Origin: an uncultured Clostridia bacterium
GTDB taxonomy: Bacteria > Bacillota > Clostridia > Christensenellales > Borkfalkiaceae
Direction of reading: 5' to 3'
Length of the DNA stretch: 64,000 nt
NCBI GenBank assembly: GCA_947087265.1
Contig: CAMUBY010000001.1
Coordinates: 231,253-295,252, forward strand
Of this stretch, positions 38,396 through 46,207 are shown piece by piece. The translations under genes were made by a program, and so were the position numbers. Every line of letters starts with the position of its first letter. The stretch's first letter is position 1. The notes beneath the pieces are model-generated. The model had not been told where the DNA came from, did no database searches, and was given only the letters and a program-made list of their open reading frames with translations.

Positions 38396-39327
38396 CCTAT
38401 TTCGATTTACATTGCGATGCTCTCACCCAAACGGGTCGTTTGCAGGCTTCAAAACACAATTTAGAGGCAGGGAAGTGTGCGTTGCAATGCTTTGCCGCCT
38501 TTATTTCCGCGCGCGAAAACCGCTATCGGATTGCGCTTGATTTGTGCAATCTGTTTGAAGAACGTTGTGCGTCAGAGGGCTATCACCCCGTTTTGAGGGC
38601 AAAAGATTTGCAGTATAATGCAATCAACGCGCTTCTCACGGTGGAGGAGGGCGGCGCAATCGAGGGCGATATAAAAAAGCTCGGGACGCTCTATCGGAAG
38701 GGCGTCCGCATGATGACGCTCACCTGGAATTATCCCAACGAAATCGGCTACCCCAACTTTCCCGATTACGAGGGAATGAAATCGGGGAGAACCGCTTTGA
38801 CGGTGCGTGAAACGGAGCGAGGGCTCACGCAATTCGGCGCGGAAGTCGTGGAAACTATGAACGGTCTCGGCATGATAGTCGACGTTTCGCACGGCAGCGA
38901 TAAACTGTTTTCGGACGTGAGTGAAATTTGCAAAAAGAACGGAAAACCGTTCGTTGCAAGTCATTCGTGCGCCAATACGGTGCAGAATTGCGCGCGCAAT
39001 TTGAGCGACGCACAGATAAAAACGCTTGCCGATTGCGGCGGCGTTATAGGGCTGAATTTCTGCGCCGATTTTCTTTCAGATAACCAAAGTGCGGAAGGGC
39101 AGCGTGCGGCGATACTTGCGCATGCGCGGCATATTGTGAATACGGGCGGCGAGAACGTACTTGCGATAGGGAGCGATTTCGACGGCATTCCCGAAAACCC
39201 TTATTTGAAAAATCCGTCCGACATGCCTAAATTTTTGGAACTTATGACCGCCGAATTCGGCAGTTTTATTACCGAAAAAATTGCCCGAACAAATTTTTTG
39301 AGGGTGTTTGAAGAAGTTTGCGGGTAA
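38392..39327 (+). CDS. Membrane dipeptidase-family (M19) metallopeptidase
   Basis: 311 residues, short bacterial form of renal dipeptidase. Metal ligands: FDLHCDAL (HxD, residues 3-10), a Glu in LTVEEGG, VDVSHGSDK and ASHSC (His), and AIGSDFDGIP (Asp). It would hydrolyse dipeptides, including D-residue-containing ones. No signal peptide, so cytosolic. Translation appears to depend on the 22-codon ORF that ends over its start codon. Confidence 0.9.
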   Translation: MTYFDLHCDALTQTGRLQASKHNLEAGKCALQCFAAFISARENRYRIALDLCNLFEERCASEGYHPVLRAKDLQYNAINALLTVEEGGAIEGDIKKLGTLYRKGVRMMTLTWNYPNEIGYPNFPDYEGMKSGRTALTVRETERGLTQFGAEVVETMNGLGMIVDVSHGSDKLFSDVSEICKKNGKPFVASHSCANTVQNCARNLSDAQIKTLADCGGVIGLNFCADFLSDNQSAEGQRAAILAHARHIVNTGGENVLAIGSDFDGIPENPYLKNPSDMPKFLELMTAEFGSFITEKIARTNFLRVFEEVCG

Positions 39328-39333
39328 AAAAAA

Positions 39334-39372
39334 CCGCCCGACCGCGTGACTTGCGGCGGGGCGGCTTTTCCG
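39334..39372 (+). terminator. Terminator after the dipeptidase
   Basis: CCGCCC and CCGC (39334-39345) pair with GCGG and GGGCGG (39353-39364) with a small internal loop, then CTTTTCC. Confidence 0.75.
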
Positions 39373-39376
39373 AAAA

Positions 39377-39408
39377 ATAAAAGAGCCGCTTATCAGCGGC
39401 TCTTTTGA
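39377..39408. terminator. Bidirectional terminator between the dipeptidase and rpmB
   Basis: 12-bp perfect stem (39379-39390 with 39395-39406, loop TATC) with A and T tracts on either side; serves minus-strand rpmB. Confidence 0.88.
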
Positions 39409-39418
39409 ATTGCAAACA

Positions 39419-39607
39419 TTAAACGCGTTCTACTTTATCGCTTTTAAGGCATCTTGCGCATACGTAATCGTTCACGACTTTCCCGTCCTGAACATAGGAA
39501 ACTTTTTGCACGTTTGCCTTAAACGCTCTCTTCGTTTTACGGTGCGAGTGGCTCACGTTGTTGCCCGACGTTTGACCCTTTCCGCAAATACTGCATACTC
39601 TCGACAT
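39419..39607 (-). CDS. rpmB: Ribosomal protein L28
   Basis: 62 residues. MSRVCSICGKGQTSGNNVSH and the downstream RRTKR-like basic stretch (HRKTKRAFKANVQ) are diagnostic of bL28, and a second CxxC (CARC) makes it the zinc-ribbon form. Large-subunit ribosomal protein. GGAGGTGG precedes the ATG. Transcribed alone, convergent with the dipeptidase and divergent from yloU. Confidence 0.96.
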   Translation of the reverse strand: MSRVCSICGKGQTSGNNVSHSHRKTKRAFKANVQKVSYVQDGKVVNDYVCARCLKSDKVERV

Positions 39608-39768
39608 ATCTCCACCTCCGTTGGGAATGATACCAAATTTTCACGGTGCGTAAAACACAATACGCAGTCCAATAGCAATCATACCAAATCGGGCGCAAAA
39701 AATCAATTATTTTCACAGTGTTTTCCCGAAAAATTTTTCATCATTTATAAATTTTTTTTCAATATTGC

Positions 39769-39797
39769 TTGCAAAAAGCGGCATAATGGGTTAGAAT
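39769..39797 (+). promoter_or_regulatory. yloU-yloV promoter
   Basis: TTGCAA (39769-39774), 17-bp spacer, TAGAAT (39792-39797). Confidence 0.6.
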
Positions 39798-39824
39798 AAG
39801 GTATAAGGAGTTAAGGGTAGAAAT

Positions 39825-40175
39825 ATGTCTGTAAGCACAAGCAACGCATACGGAAAAATTTCCATATCCGATTTGGCAATCGCCAAGGTAGCGCAACAAG
39901 CCGCGATGGAAAGCTATGGCATCGTGGATACCGTTTCGCGCCGTTTTACGGATACGCTCGCCGAACTCCTCAAAAAAGACGCGGGAGGCAAGGGCGTAAA
40001 AATTGTCACGTCCGGAAACCGAATCTTTATCGACGTTTACGTGCTCATCAAGTACGGCGTTTCCATCGAAGCAGTTGCCGAATCTCTGAAAGAGGGCATC
40101 AAATACAAGGTGGAACGCTTCACGGGCATGATTGTAGATACCGTGAACGTAAACGTTGTCGGTTTGAAACTGTAA
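39825..40175 (+). CDS. Asp23/Gls24 family envelope stress response protein (YloU)
   Basis: 116 residues, the normal Asp23/Gls24 length. It includes ISDLAIAKVAQQAAMESYGIVD and the closing VERFTGMIVDTVNVNVVGLKL. Family members attach to the cytoplasmic membrane face or modulate associated kinases. It sits in the conserved yloU-yloV-recG order after rpmB; yloV begins 40 bp later. Confidence 0.92.
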   Translation: MSVSTSNAYGKISISDLAIAKVAQQAAMESYGIVDTVSRRFTDTLAELLKKDAGGKGVKIVTSGNRIFIDVYVLIKYGVSIEAVAESLKEGIKYKVERFTGMIVDTVNVNVVGLKL

Positions 40176-40215
40176 CTTCCGTCTCCGCGTTTTTCATGAA
40201 CGGAGAATATTTATC

Positions 40216-41865
40216 ATGCAGAAATCTATAAACAGCGCCGTCTTCCGCAAGATGGTTCTTGCAGGCGCAAAAATGCTCGAAAATAACCGCGCGAAAGTGG
40301 ACGCGCTCAACGTGTTCCCCGTGCCGGACGGCGATACGGGCACGAATATGTCGCTTACGATGCAGTCGGCGGTGAAAGAACTTTCCGCCGCGGCAACCGA
40401 TTTCACTTCGGTTTGCGATTTAGTTTCCAAGGGCGCTCTTCGCGGCGCACGCGGAAATTCGGGCGTCATTCTTTCCCAGATATTCCGCGGTATTTGTTCC
40501 GTACTTGCGTCCTGCAAGTCGGAAGCGGATACCCGCACTTTTGCAAAAGCGTTAGAGGCAGGCACCAAAGTCGCCTATAACGCGGTTGCCATTCCCAAAG
40601 AGGGCACTATTCTCACCGTCATGCGCATGATGAGCGAGTTTGCGGTGAAATCGGCAGGCAAATATAAAGATTTTGAGACTTTTCTTCCCGCCGTGATTGC
40701 GGAGGGCGACAGAGCGCTTGCTATGACGCCCGAACTTTTGCCCGTGCTCAAAAAAGCGGGCGTCGTCGACTCGGGCGGCGTCGGACTCATGACGATTATG
40801 CGCGGCTTTCTTGCCGCTATCACGAACGACGAAATCGTTACCGAGATTCAGACGGAAGCGCAGAGCGCGGACGGGCAGAACGATACGGAATTCGGCGACA
40901 ATTCGGATATTATCAGTATGGATTTGGGCGAAATTCAGTTTGCGTACTGCACCGAATTTTTCGTCATCAATCTGAAAAAATCCACCACGCTTGCGGATAT
41001 CGACAGACTCAGAGAAAACCTCATGGGCATCGGCGACAGCGTTATCTGTATCGGCGATTTGGAACTCATTAAGGTGCACGTTCACACCAACTGCCCCGGC
41101 GTTGCGCTTACTTACGCGTTGGAGCTCGGCGAACTCGACCGTCCCAAAATCGAGAATATGCTCGAACAGAACCGCGCGTTAAAGGCGAAAATCGAGGCGG
41201 AAAAGAAGGACCAGGGTATGCTTGCCATCTGCGCGGGCGACGGAATTGCGGATATTTTCAAAGATTTGTTTGTAGACCGCGTTATCGAAGGCGGTCAGAC
41301 GATGAATCCTTCCGCTTCCGACATTGCGACTGCCGTGCAGAAAATCAACGCCGAAAACGTGTTTGTATTCCCCAACAACAAAAATATCATTCTTGCTACG
41401 GAACAGGCAAAGGCGCTTGTTGAAAACCGTACCATTCACGTTATTCCTACCAAAAATATTCCGCAGGGCTTTGCTGCGGCACTCTGTTTTAATCCCGAAG
41501 CAAGCGCGGAAGAAAACAAAACAAACATGATTCACTCGCTCGACAACGTTCGGGCAGGACAAGTGACGCACGCAGTCCGCAATACCAGCGTGAACGGGTT
41601 TAACATTAAGGAAGGGGACATCATCGGGCTCGACGATAAGAAAATTCTTGCAAAGAGCGACAATATCGACGACACCGTTTTGAAACTTCTCGATAAACTG
41701 AAAGACGATTCGCATGAAATGATTACGCTTTATTACGGTGCGGATGTCAAGGAAGAAGAGGCGCAGGCGCTTACGGAAAAGGTGCGCGAAGCCTTTCCCG
41801 ACTGCGAAGCAGACTGTCTTTGCGGCGGTCAGCCCGTCTATTACTACATTCTTTCCTTAGAGTAA
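40216..41865 (+). CDS. DAK2-domain fatty acid kinase-like protein (YloV/FakA)
   Basis: 549 residues. The N-terminal DhaL/DAK2 domain has NVFPVPDGDTGTNMSLTM (Asp residues that bind Mg-ATP) and GARGNSGVILSQI. A middle domain (about 200-290) and a C-terminal DegV-like domain with fold residues VFPNNKNIILATEQA follow. FakA homologues phosphorylate fatty acids presented by FakB. No fakB is visible in the window. Terminated by the hairpin at 41881. Confidence 0.92.
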   Translation: MQKSINSAVFRKMVLAGAKMLENNRAKVDALNVFPVPDGDTGTNMSLTMQSAVKELSAAATDFTSVCDLVSKGALRGARGNSGVILSQIFRGICSVLASCKSEADTRTFAKALEAGTKVAYNAVAIPKEGTILTVMRMMSEFAVKSAGKYKDFETFLPAVIAEGDRALAMTPELLPVLKKAGVVDSGGVGLMTIMRGFLAAITNDEIVTEIQTEAQSADGQNDTEFGDNSDIISMDLGEIQFAYCTEFFVINLKKSTTLADIDRLRENLMGIGDSVICIGDLELIKVHVHTNCPGVALTYALELGELDRPKIENMLEQNRALKAKIEAEKKDQGMLAICAGDGIADIFKDLFVDRVIEGGQTMNPSASDIATAVQKINAENVFVFPNNKNIILATEQAKALVENRTIHVIPTKNIPQGFAAALCFNPEASAEENKTNMIHSLDNVRAGQVTHAVRNTSVNGFNIKEGDIIGLDDKKILAKSDNIDDTVLKLLDKLKDDSHEMITLYYGADVKEEEAQALTEKVREAFPDCEADCLCGGQPVYYYILSLE

Positions 41866-41880
41866 AACAGACGACACACG

Positions 41881-41905
41881 AAGAGCGGGCAACCGCTCTT
41901 TTCTC
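41881..41905 (+). terminator. Terminator after yloV
   Basis: AAGAGCGG (41881-41888), loop GCAA, CCGCTCTT (41893-41900), then TTCTC. Confidence 0.8.
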
Positions 41906-41931
41906 ATATTTTAATTTTTCAGAATAACGGT

Positions 41932-43935
41932 ATGAATATTTTGAACCTGCGCGGCGTGAACGAAAAGCGCGCCAAAGATTTGCGAAAACTCGAAGTGACG
42001 GACACGGCAGATTTGCTCCGCTGTTTTCCGCGCGCTTATCTTGATATGACGAGCCGCGCTTCGGTTCGGGAGTTATTTCATAACGATACGGCGCTCGTTG
42101 CCTGCCGCCTTGTTTCGGTAGACCCCGTGCGCTATACGGGCAGAGTCAAACTCGTGCGCGCATGGTTGGAACAGGACGGCGATACCTTTTCCGCGGTTTG
42201 GTTCAATATGCCCTACGTTGCAAAAAATCTGAAAAAAGGGGAATACCTCTTTTACGGCAGGGTGCAGAACCGCTACGGGCAAGTCAGCCTTGTCAACCCC
42301 ACGTTCGAGCCGTTGGAACGGAACGCGCGGCTGAAAGGGCTGGTGCCCGTTTACCGTTTGAGCGGCTCGCTTACCCAGCGCGTCATGCGCGATTGCGTTT
42401 CTCAAGCATTGCGTCAGGAAAATTTTACGACTATCATTCCTCCTGAATTACAAAAAAAGTACGCGTTGCTTCCTCTGAAAGAGGCGTTTTACGGCGTGCA
42501 TTTGCCGAAAAGCAAGGAAGAACTTGCGCGCGCGAGCGAGCGCATCGCGCTCGAAGAATATTTTACGCTTCTTTCCGCTTTCAAACTCATCAAGGGAGAT
42601 AAAAACGAGGCGCGTGTGCGCGAGTATAACGTGAGCGAGCGTGAAGTCGCCGAATTTGAAAAACGGTTTTGTTTTACGTTTACGGCAGGTCAGCAGGCGG
42701 CGGTGCGCGCGATTTACGATAATCTGAAATCTCCTTTCCGCATGAACAGACTGTTGCAGGGCGACGTTGGGAGCGGCAAAACGGCGGTTGCGCTCGCAGG
42801 CATTTTCATGGCGGTGAAAAGCGGGTTTCAAACCGTGTACCTCTCGCCGACGGAAGTGCTCGCCGCGCAGAACTACGCGCTGTTACAGCGCATTTTTCCC
42901 GAATATAACGTCGGTTATCTTGCCGGCGGCACTACGGCGAAGGAGAAGCGGGAACTGAAATCTGCTCTTGCCGAGGGGAAAATCGATATTCTCTGCGGTA
43001 CGCACGCGGTGTTGCAAGGCGACGTTCATTTTTCAAATCTTGCTTTTTGCGTGTGCGACGAACAGCACCGCTTCGGCGTGGCACAGCGCAATTTATTGAC
43101 CGAAAAGGGGGAAACGGTGGACGTACTCGTTATGTCCGCAACGCCCATTCCGCGCACGCTTTCTCTCATTTTTTACGGAGATTTGGATATTACGACCATT
43201 CCCGATAAACCCAAAGACAGGCAGGAAATTACGACTTCGCTGATTCCCGAACGCAAGTACGACGATATGCTTACCTATATCCGCGGGCAGGTGCACGAGG
43301 GGAAACAGGCGTACTTCGTCTGTGCAAAGATTGACGATGACGAGGGGCAGGTAACGGCGGCGTGCGAATTGTTTGAAGAACTCCGCCTGCGCCTTCCCGA
43401 CGTTCGGTTCGCGCTTTTGCACGGCAGAATGAAGGAGAAAGAGAAGTCGGAAATCATGACGGCGTTTAAGCGGAAAGAGTACGACTGCCTGGTTTCCACT
43501 ACCGTTATCGAAGTGGGAATCGACGTGCCTGACGCAACCATTATGGTTGTGTATAATGCCGAACGGTTCGGACTTTCCCAGCTCCACCAACTGCGCGGCA
43601 GAGTGGGCAGGGGAAGGGAAAAGAGCTGGTGTTTTTTGTTAGTGGGTTCGGGCAGCGAAACGGCGTTGGAGCGGCTTAATATTCTGAAAACCACTTCGGA
43701 CGGGTTCAAACTTGCCGAAAAGGATTTGGAACTTCGGGGCAGCGGAGATTTTCTCGGCACGCGCCAAAGCGGCAAATTTTTAACGGATATTAAAAATTTG
43801 CGTTATTCCGCGGAAGTGATTTTTTTCGCAAAGAAACTCACCGACGAGGCGTTTGAGCGGCGATTGAATTTTGAGGAAATCAAACGCGCCGCCATGCAGA
43901 AATACGAAGCACTCAAAGACGTTGTTCTCAATTAA
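41932..43935 (+). CDS. recG: ATP-dependent DNA helicase RecG
   Basis: 667 residues. An N-terminal wedge/OB domain (about 50-150) is followed by SF2 motifs: LQGDVGSGKTAVA (Walker A), VCDEQHRFGVAQR (DEQH), MSATPIPRTL, and QLRGRVGRG. The C-terminal FLGTRQSG segment is typical of RecG. It remodels stalled forks and branched DNA. No clear ribosome site precedes the ATG; a hairpin separates it from yloV. Confidence 0.95.
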   Translation: MNILNLRGVNEKRAKDLRKLEVTDTADLLRCFPRAYLDMTSRASVRELFHNDTALVACRLVSVDPVRYTGRVKLVRAWLEQDGDTFSAVWFNMPYVAKNLKKGEYLFYGRVQNRYGQVSLVNPTFEPLERNARLKGLVPVYRLSGSLTQRVMRDCVSQALRQENFTTIIPPELQKKYALLPLKEAFYGVHLPKSKEELARASERIALEEYFTLLSAFKLIKGDKNEARVREYNVSEREVAEFEKRFCFTFTAGQQAAVRAIYDNLKSPFRMNRLLQGDVGSGKTAVALAGIFMAVKSGFQTVYLSPTEVLAAQNYALLQRIFPEYNVGYLAGGTTAKEKRELKSALAEGKIDILCGTHAVLQGDVHFSNLAFCVCDEQHRFGVAQRNLLTEKGETVDVLVMSATPIPRTLSLIFYGDLDITTIPDKPKDRQEITTSLIPERKYDDMLTYIRGQVHEGKQAYFVCAKIDDDEGQVTAACELFEELRLRLPDVRFALLHGRMKEKEKSEIMTAFKRKEYDCLVSTTVIEVGIDVPDATIMVVYNAERFGLSQLHQLRGRVGRGREKSWCFLLVGSGSETALERLNILKTTSDGFKLAEKDLELRGSGDFLGTRQSGKFLTDIKNLRYSAEVIFFAKKLTDEAFERRLNFEEIKRAAMQKYEALKDVVLN

Positions 43936-43987
43936 GGAATGCGCCGCCCGAAACTCGGGCGGCGCAAACGGAATATAAATAATTTGC

Positions 43988-44015
43988 TTGACAAAATAAC
44001 GCAAACTGTTATAAT
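43988..44015 (+). promoter_or_regulatory. ssrA promoter
   Basis: TTGACA (43988-43993), 16-bp spacer, TATAAT (44010-44015), 20 nt before the mature tmRNA 5' end. Confidence 0.75.
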
Positions 44016-44035
44016 GATTGATGCATCGATGACAT

Positions 44036-44422
44036 GGGCCTGTTTCGGATTCGATTGCAAGCGGATTTCGTAAGACGCACGTCGGAGGCTCGGCTCCGTA
44101 AAAACGGACTTTTTATAAATGCTGATAAAAATAGCAGAAGAACGACCGTTGCACGTCGCGCTAGCAGCCGCCGTGTAGCACTTGCGGCCTAACTATTAGG
44201 CTCCGTTCTGTTCCGCTTCCTACGCGCGGAAACAGGGCGTTATTTTAGTAGGGAACGTTGCAGACGGACTGGTTTTCCTCCGTTTGCAAGGAATTTCGGA
44301 AACGTGCCTTTACAGCAGTTTGTCTGCGGACTGCTTTGAGGCGAGAATGACCACAGACTAAGCGTGTAGTGTCTGCGAATGAACCTTGTAAGACCGCAGT
44401 TCAATTCTGCGCAGGTCCACCA
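44036..44422 (+). ncRNA. ssrA: Transfer-messenger RNA (tmRNA)
   Basis: 387 nt. The 5' GGGCCTG pairs with the 3' CAGGTCC acceptor strand, the T-arm is CGCAG-TTCAATT-CTGCG, and CCA is encoded at 44420-44422. The tag reading frame runs from GCT at 44121 to TAA at 44190-44192. It gives 23 residues starting ADKNSRR and ending VALAA, the proteolysis signal. The tag is unusually long and has six arginines. tmRNA frees ribosomes stalled on broken mRNA; smpB is not in this window. A strong terminator follows directly. Confidence 0.96.
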
Positions 44423-44424
44423 AT

Positions 44425-44460
44425 AAAAAACTCCACCCGTAATCGGGTGGAGTTTTTTAT
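44425..44460 (+). terminator. Terminator after ssrA (bidirectional with hydA)
   Basis: 15-bp perfect stem (44425-44439 with 44444-44458, loop TAAT) with A and T tracts. Confidence 0.92.
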
Positions 44461-44472
44461 TGATTACATCTC

Positions 44473-46197
44473 TTAAATTCTCTTGTCTTCTTTATAACTT
44501 GTATGTAGAATTTCGTGCGATTTGGGGCTGTTCGGGAAAGAAAAATACTCGTTGTACAATAAATCCATTACAGGGGAATCGGAGGAGCGGCGGAGCGCGT
44601 TGTGTTTATCGCTCGTATAAAGCGCTTTTGCGCGCGCCATTTTCAGTTCGGTGGAATTGCGCACGCTGTCCGAAAGGGTGGGCTGTCCGCCGCCGTTTAC
44701 GCAACCGCCGGGGCAAGCCATAATTTCAATAAAGTCGTACTGCTTTTCACCCGATTTGAGTTGTTCGAGAATTGTTTTTGCGTTATCCAGTCCCGAAGCT
44801 ACCGCTACGCGCACGGTCTTACCTGCCACTGAATAAACGGCTTCTTTAATCGGATTGGTACCGCGTACATCGGGGAAATCCAACACTTCAAACGCGCCGT
44901 CCATCATGTGCGCCGCCGTGCGGAGCGCGGCTTCCATTACGCCGCCCGTTGCGCCGAATATCGCGCCGCCGCCCGTTGCCGTTGCAAACGGGTTATCGAA
45001 TTCTTCGTTCGGGAGCTCGGTGAATTTAATGCCCGCCGTCTTAATCATGCGTGCAAGTTCGCGCGTTGTAATCGCCGCGTCCACGTCGCCCTCCAACTGT
45101 TCGCGGTGGCATTCATACTTTTTCGCCGTGCAGGGAATCACGCTCACCACATACAAGTTTTCGGGATTGATACCGTTCTTCTCGCACCAGTAACTTTTGA
45201 GCAGTGCGCCAAACATTGCCTGCGGAGATTTGCAGGTGGAGAGGTTGGGGATATATTCGGGATATTTCTGTTCCACGTACTTAATCCAGGCAGGGCAACA
45301 CGAAGTAAACATAGGCATGGTTTTTTCCGTTTTGATACGGTTGATGAGTTCGCTCGCTTCCTCCATAATGGTGAGGTCGGCGGTTACGTCCATATTAAAG
45401 ACGTGCGCAGGACCTAAACGGCGGATTGCGGCTACCATTTTGCCTTCCACGTTGGTGCCTACGGGCATATCGAATGCTTCGCCGAGCGTTGCGCGCACGG
45501 ACGGCGCGGTGAAGAATACCACCTGTTTTACGGGGTCGGCAAGCGCGTCCCACACTTCGTTAACGGTAGAGCGTTCCGAAAGCGCGCCCACGGGGCAGGC
45601 GACAATGCATTGCCCGCAGCCCACGCAAACCGACTCGAAGAGAGGCATATCGAAGGCGCTTCCCACGTGAACGTTGAACCCTCTGCCGATAGGTCCGATG
45701 GCGTTTACGTTCTGTTTGCGGCACGCCGCCACACAACGCATACAGTTGATGCACTTGTCGTTGTCGCGCACCACATAGGGCGCGGAGTCGTCGATGGGAA
45801 GCACGAAATCTTCGCCCTTGAAGCGGTCTTCGTCTACGCCGTAGCCGAGCGAAAGTTTCTGCAATTCGCAATTGTGGTTACGCTCGCAGGAAAGGCATTT
45901 CTTCTTATGCTTGGAAAGGAGCAGTTCCAAAGTCATCTTTCTCGATTCGCGGCACTTGGGTGTGTTTGTTCTTACTTCCATGCCGTCGGCTACGGGAGCC
46001 ACGCACGCCGCAACTAAACCGCGCGCGCCCGTCGCTTCTACCACGCACATACGGCAACTGCCCACGCAACTGACGTCTTTCAGATAGCAGAGAGTTGGAA
46101 TTTCAATGTGCGCCTTTCTGGCTGCATCCAAAATGGTGGAGCCTTCGGGAACGGTTACGGGAATATTGTTGATTTTCAATGTTACGTTTTTCGCCAT
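44473..46197 (-). CDS. hydA: [FeFe]-hydrogenase catalytic subunit (HydA/HndD type)
   Basis: 574 residues. N-terminal [2Fe-2S] domain (Cys37, 48, 51, 65), a His-Cys3 [4Fe-4S] site (HKKKCLSCERNHNC), and two ferredoxin [4Fe-4S] motifs (CINCMRCVAAC, CVGCGQCIVAC). The H-cluster domain has L1 FTSCCPAW, L2 VIPCTAKKYE and L3 MACPGGCVNGGGQP, and ends with a small-subunit-like tail (YNEYFSFPNSPKSHEILHT). L2 usually reads MPC; here it is IPC. With HydB and HydC it should form a cytosolic bifurcating or NAD(P)-linked hydrogenase. Confidence 0.96.
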   Translation of the reverse strand: MAKNVTLKINNIPVTVPEGSTILDAARKAHIEIPTLCYLKDVSCVGSCRMCVVEATGARGLVAACVAPVADGMEVRTNTPKCRESRKMTLELLLSKHKKKCLSCERNHNCELQKLSLGYGVDEDRFKGEDFVLPIDDSAPYVVRDNDKCINCMRCVAACRKQNVNAIGPIGRGFNVHVGSAFDMPLFESVCVGCGQCIVACPVGALSERSTVNEVWDALADPVKQVVFFTAPSVRATLGEAFDMPVGTNVEGKMVAAIRRLGPAHVFNMDVTADLTIMEEASELINRIKTEKTMPMFTSCCPAWIKYVEQKYPEYIPNLSTCKSPQAMFGALLKSYWCEKNGINPENLYVVSVIPCTAKKYECHREQLEGDVDAAITTRELARMIKTAGIKFTELPNEEFDNPFATATGGGAIFGATGGVMEAALRTAAHMMDGAFEVLDFPDVRGTNPIKEAVYSVAGKTVRVAVASGLDNAKTILEQLKSGEKQYDFIEIMACPGGCVNGGGQPTLSDSVRNSTELKMARAKALYTSDKHNALRRSSDSPVMDLLYNEYFSFPNSPKSHEILHTSYKEDKRI

Positions 46198-46207
46198 AGT
46201 TGTCTCC

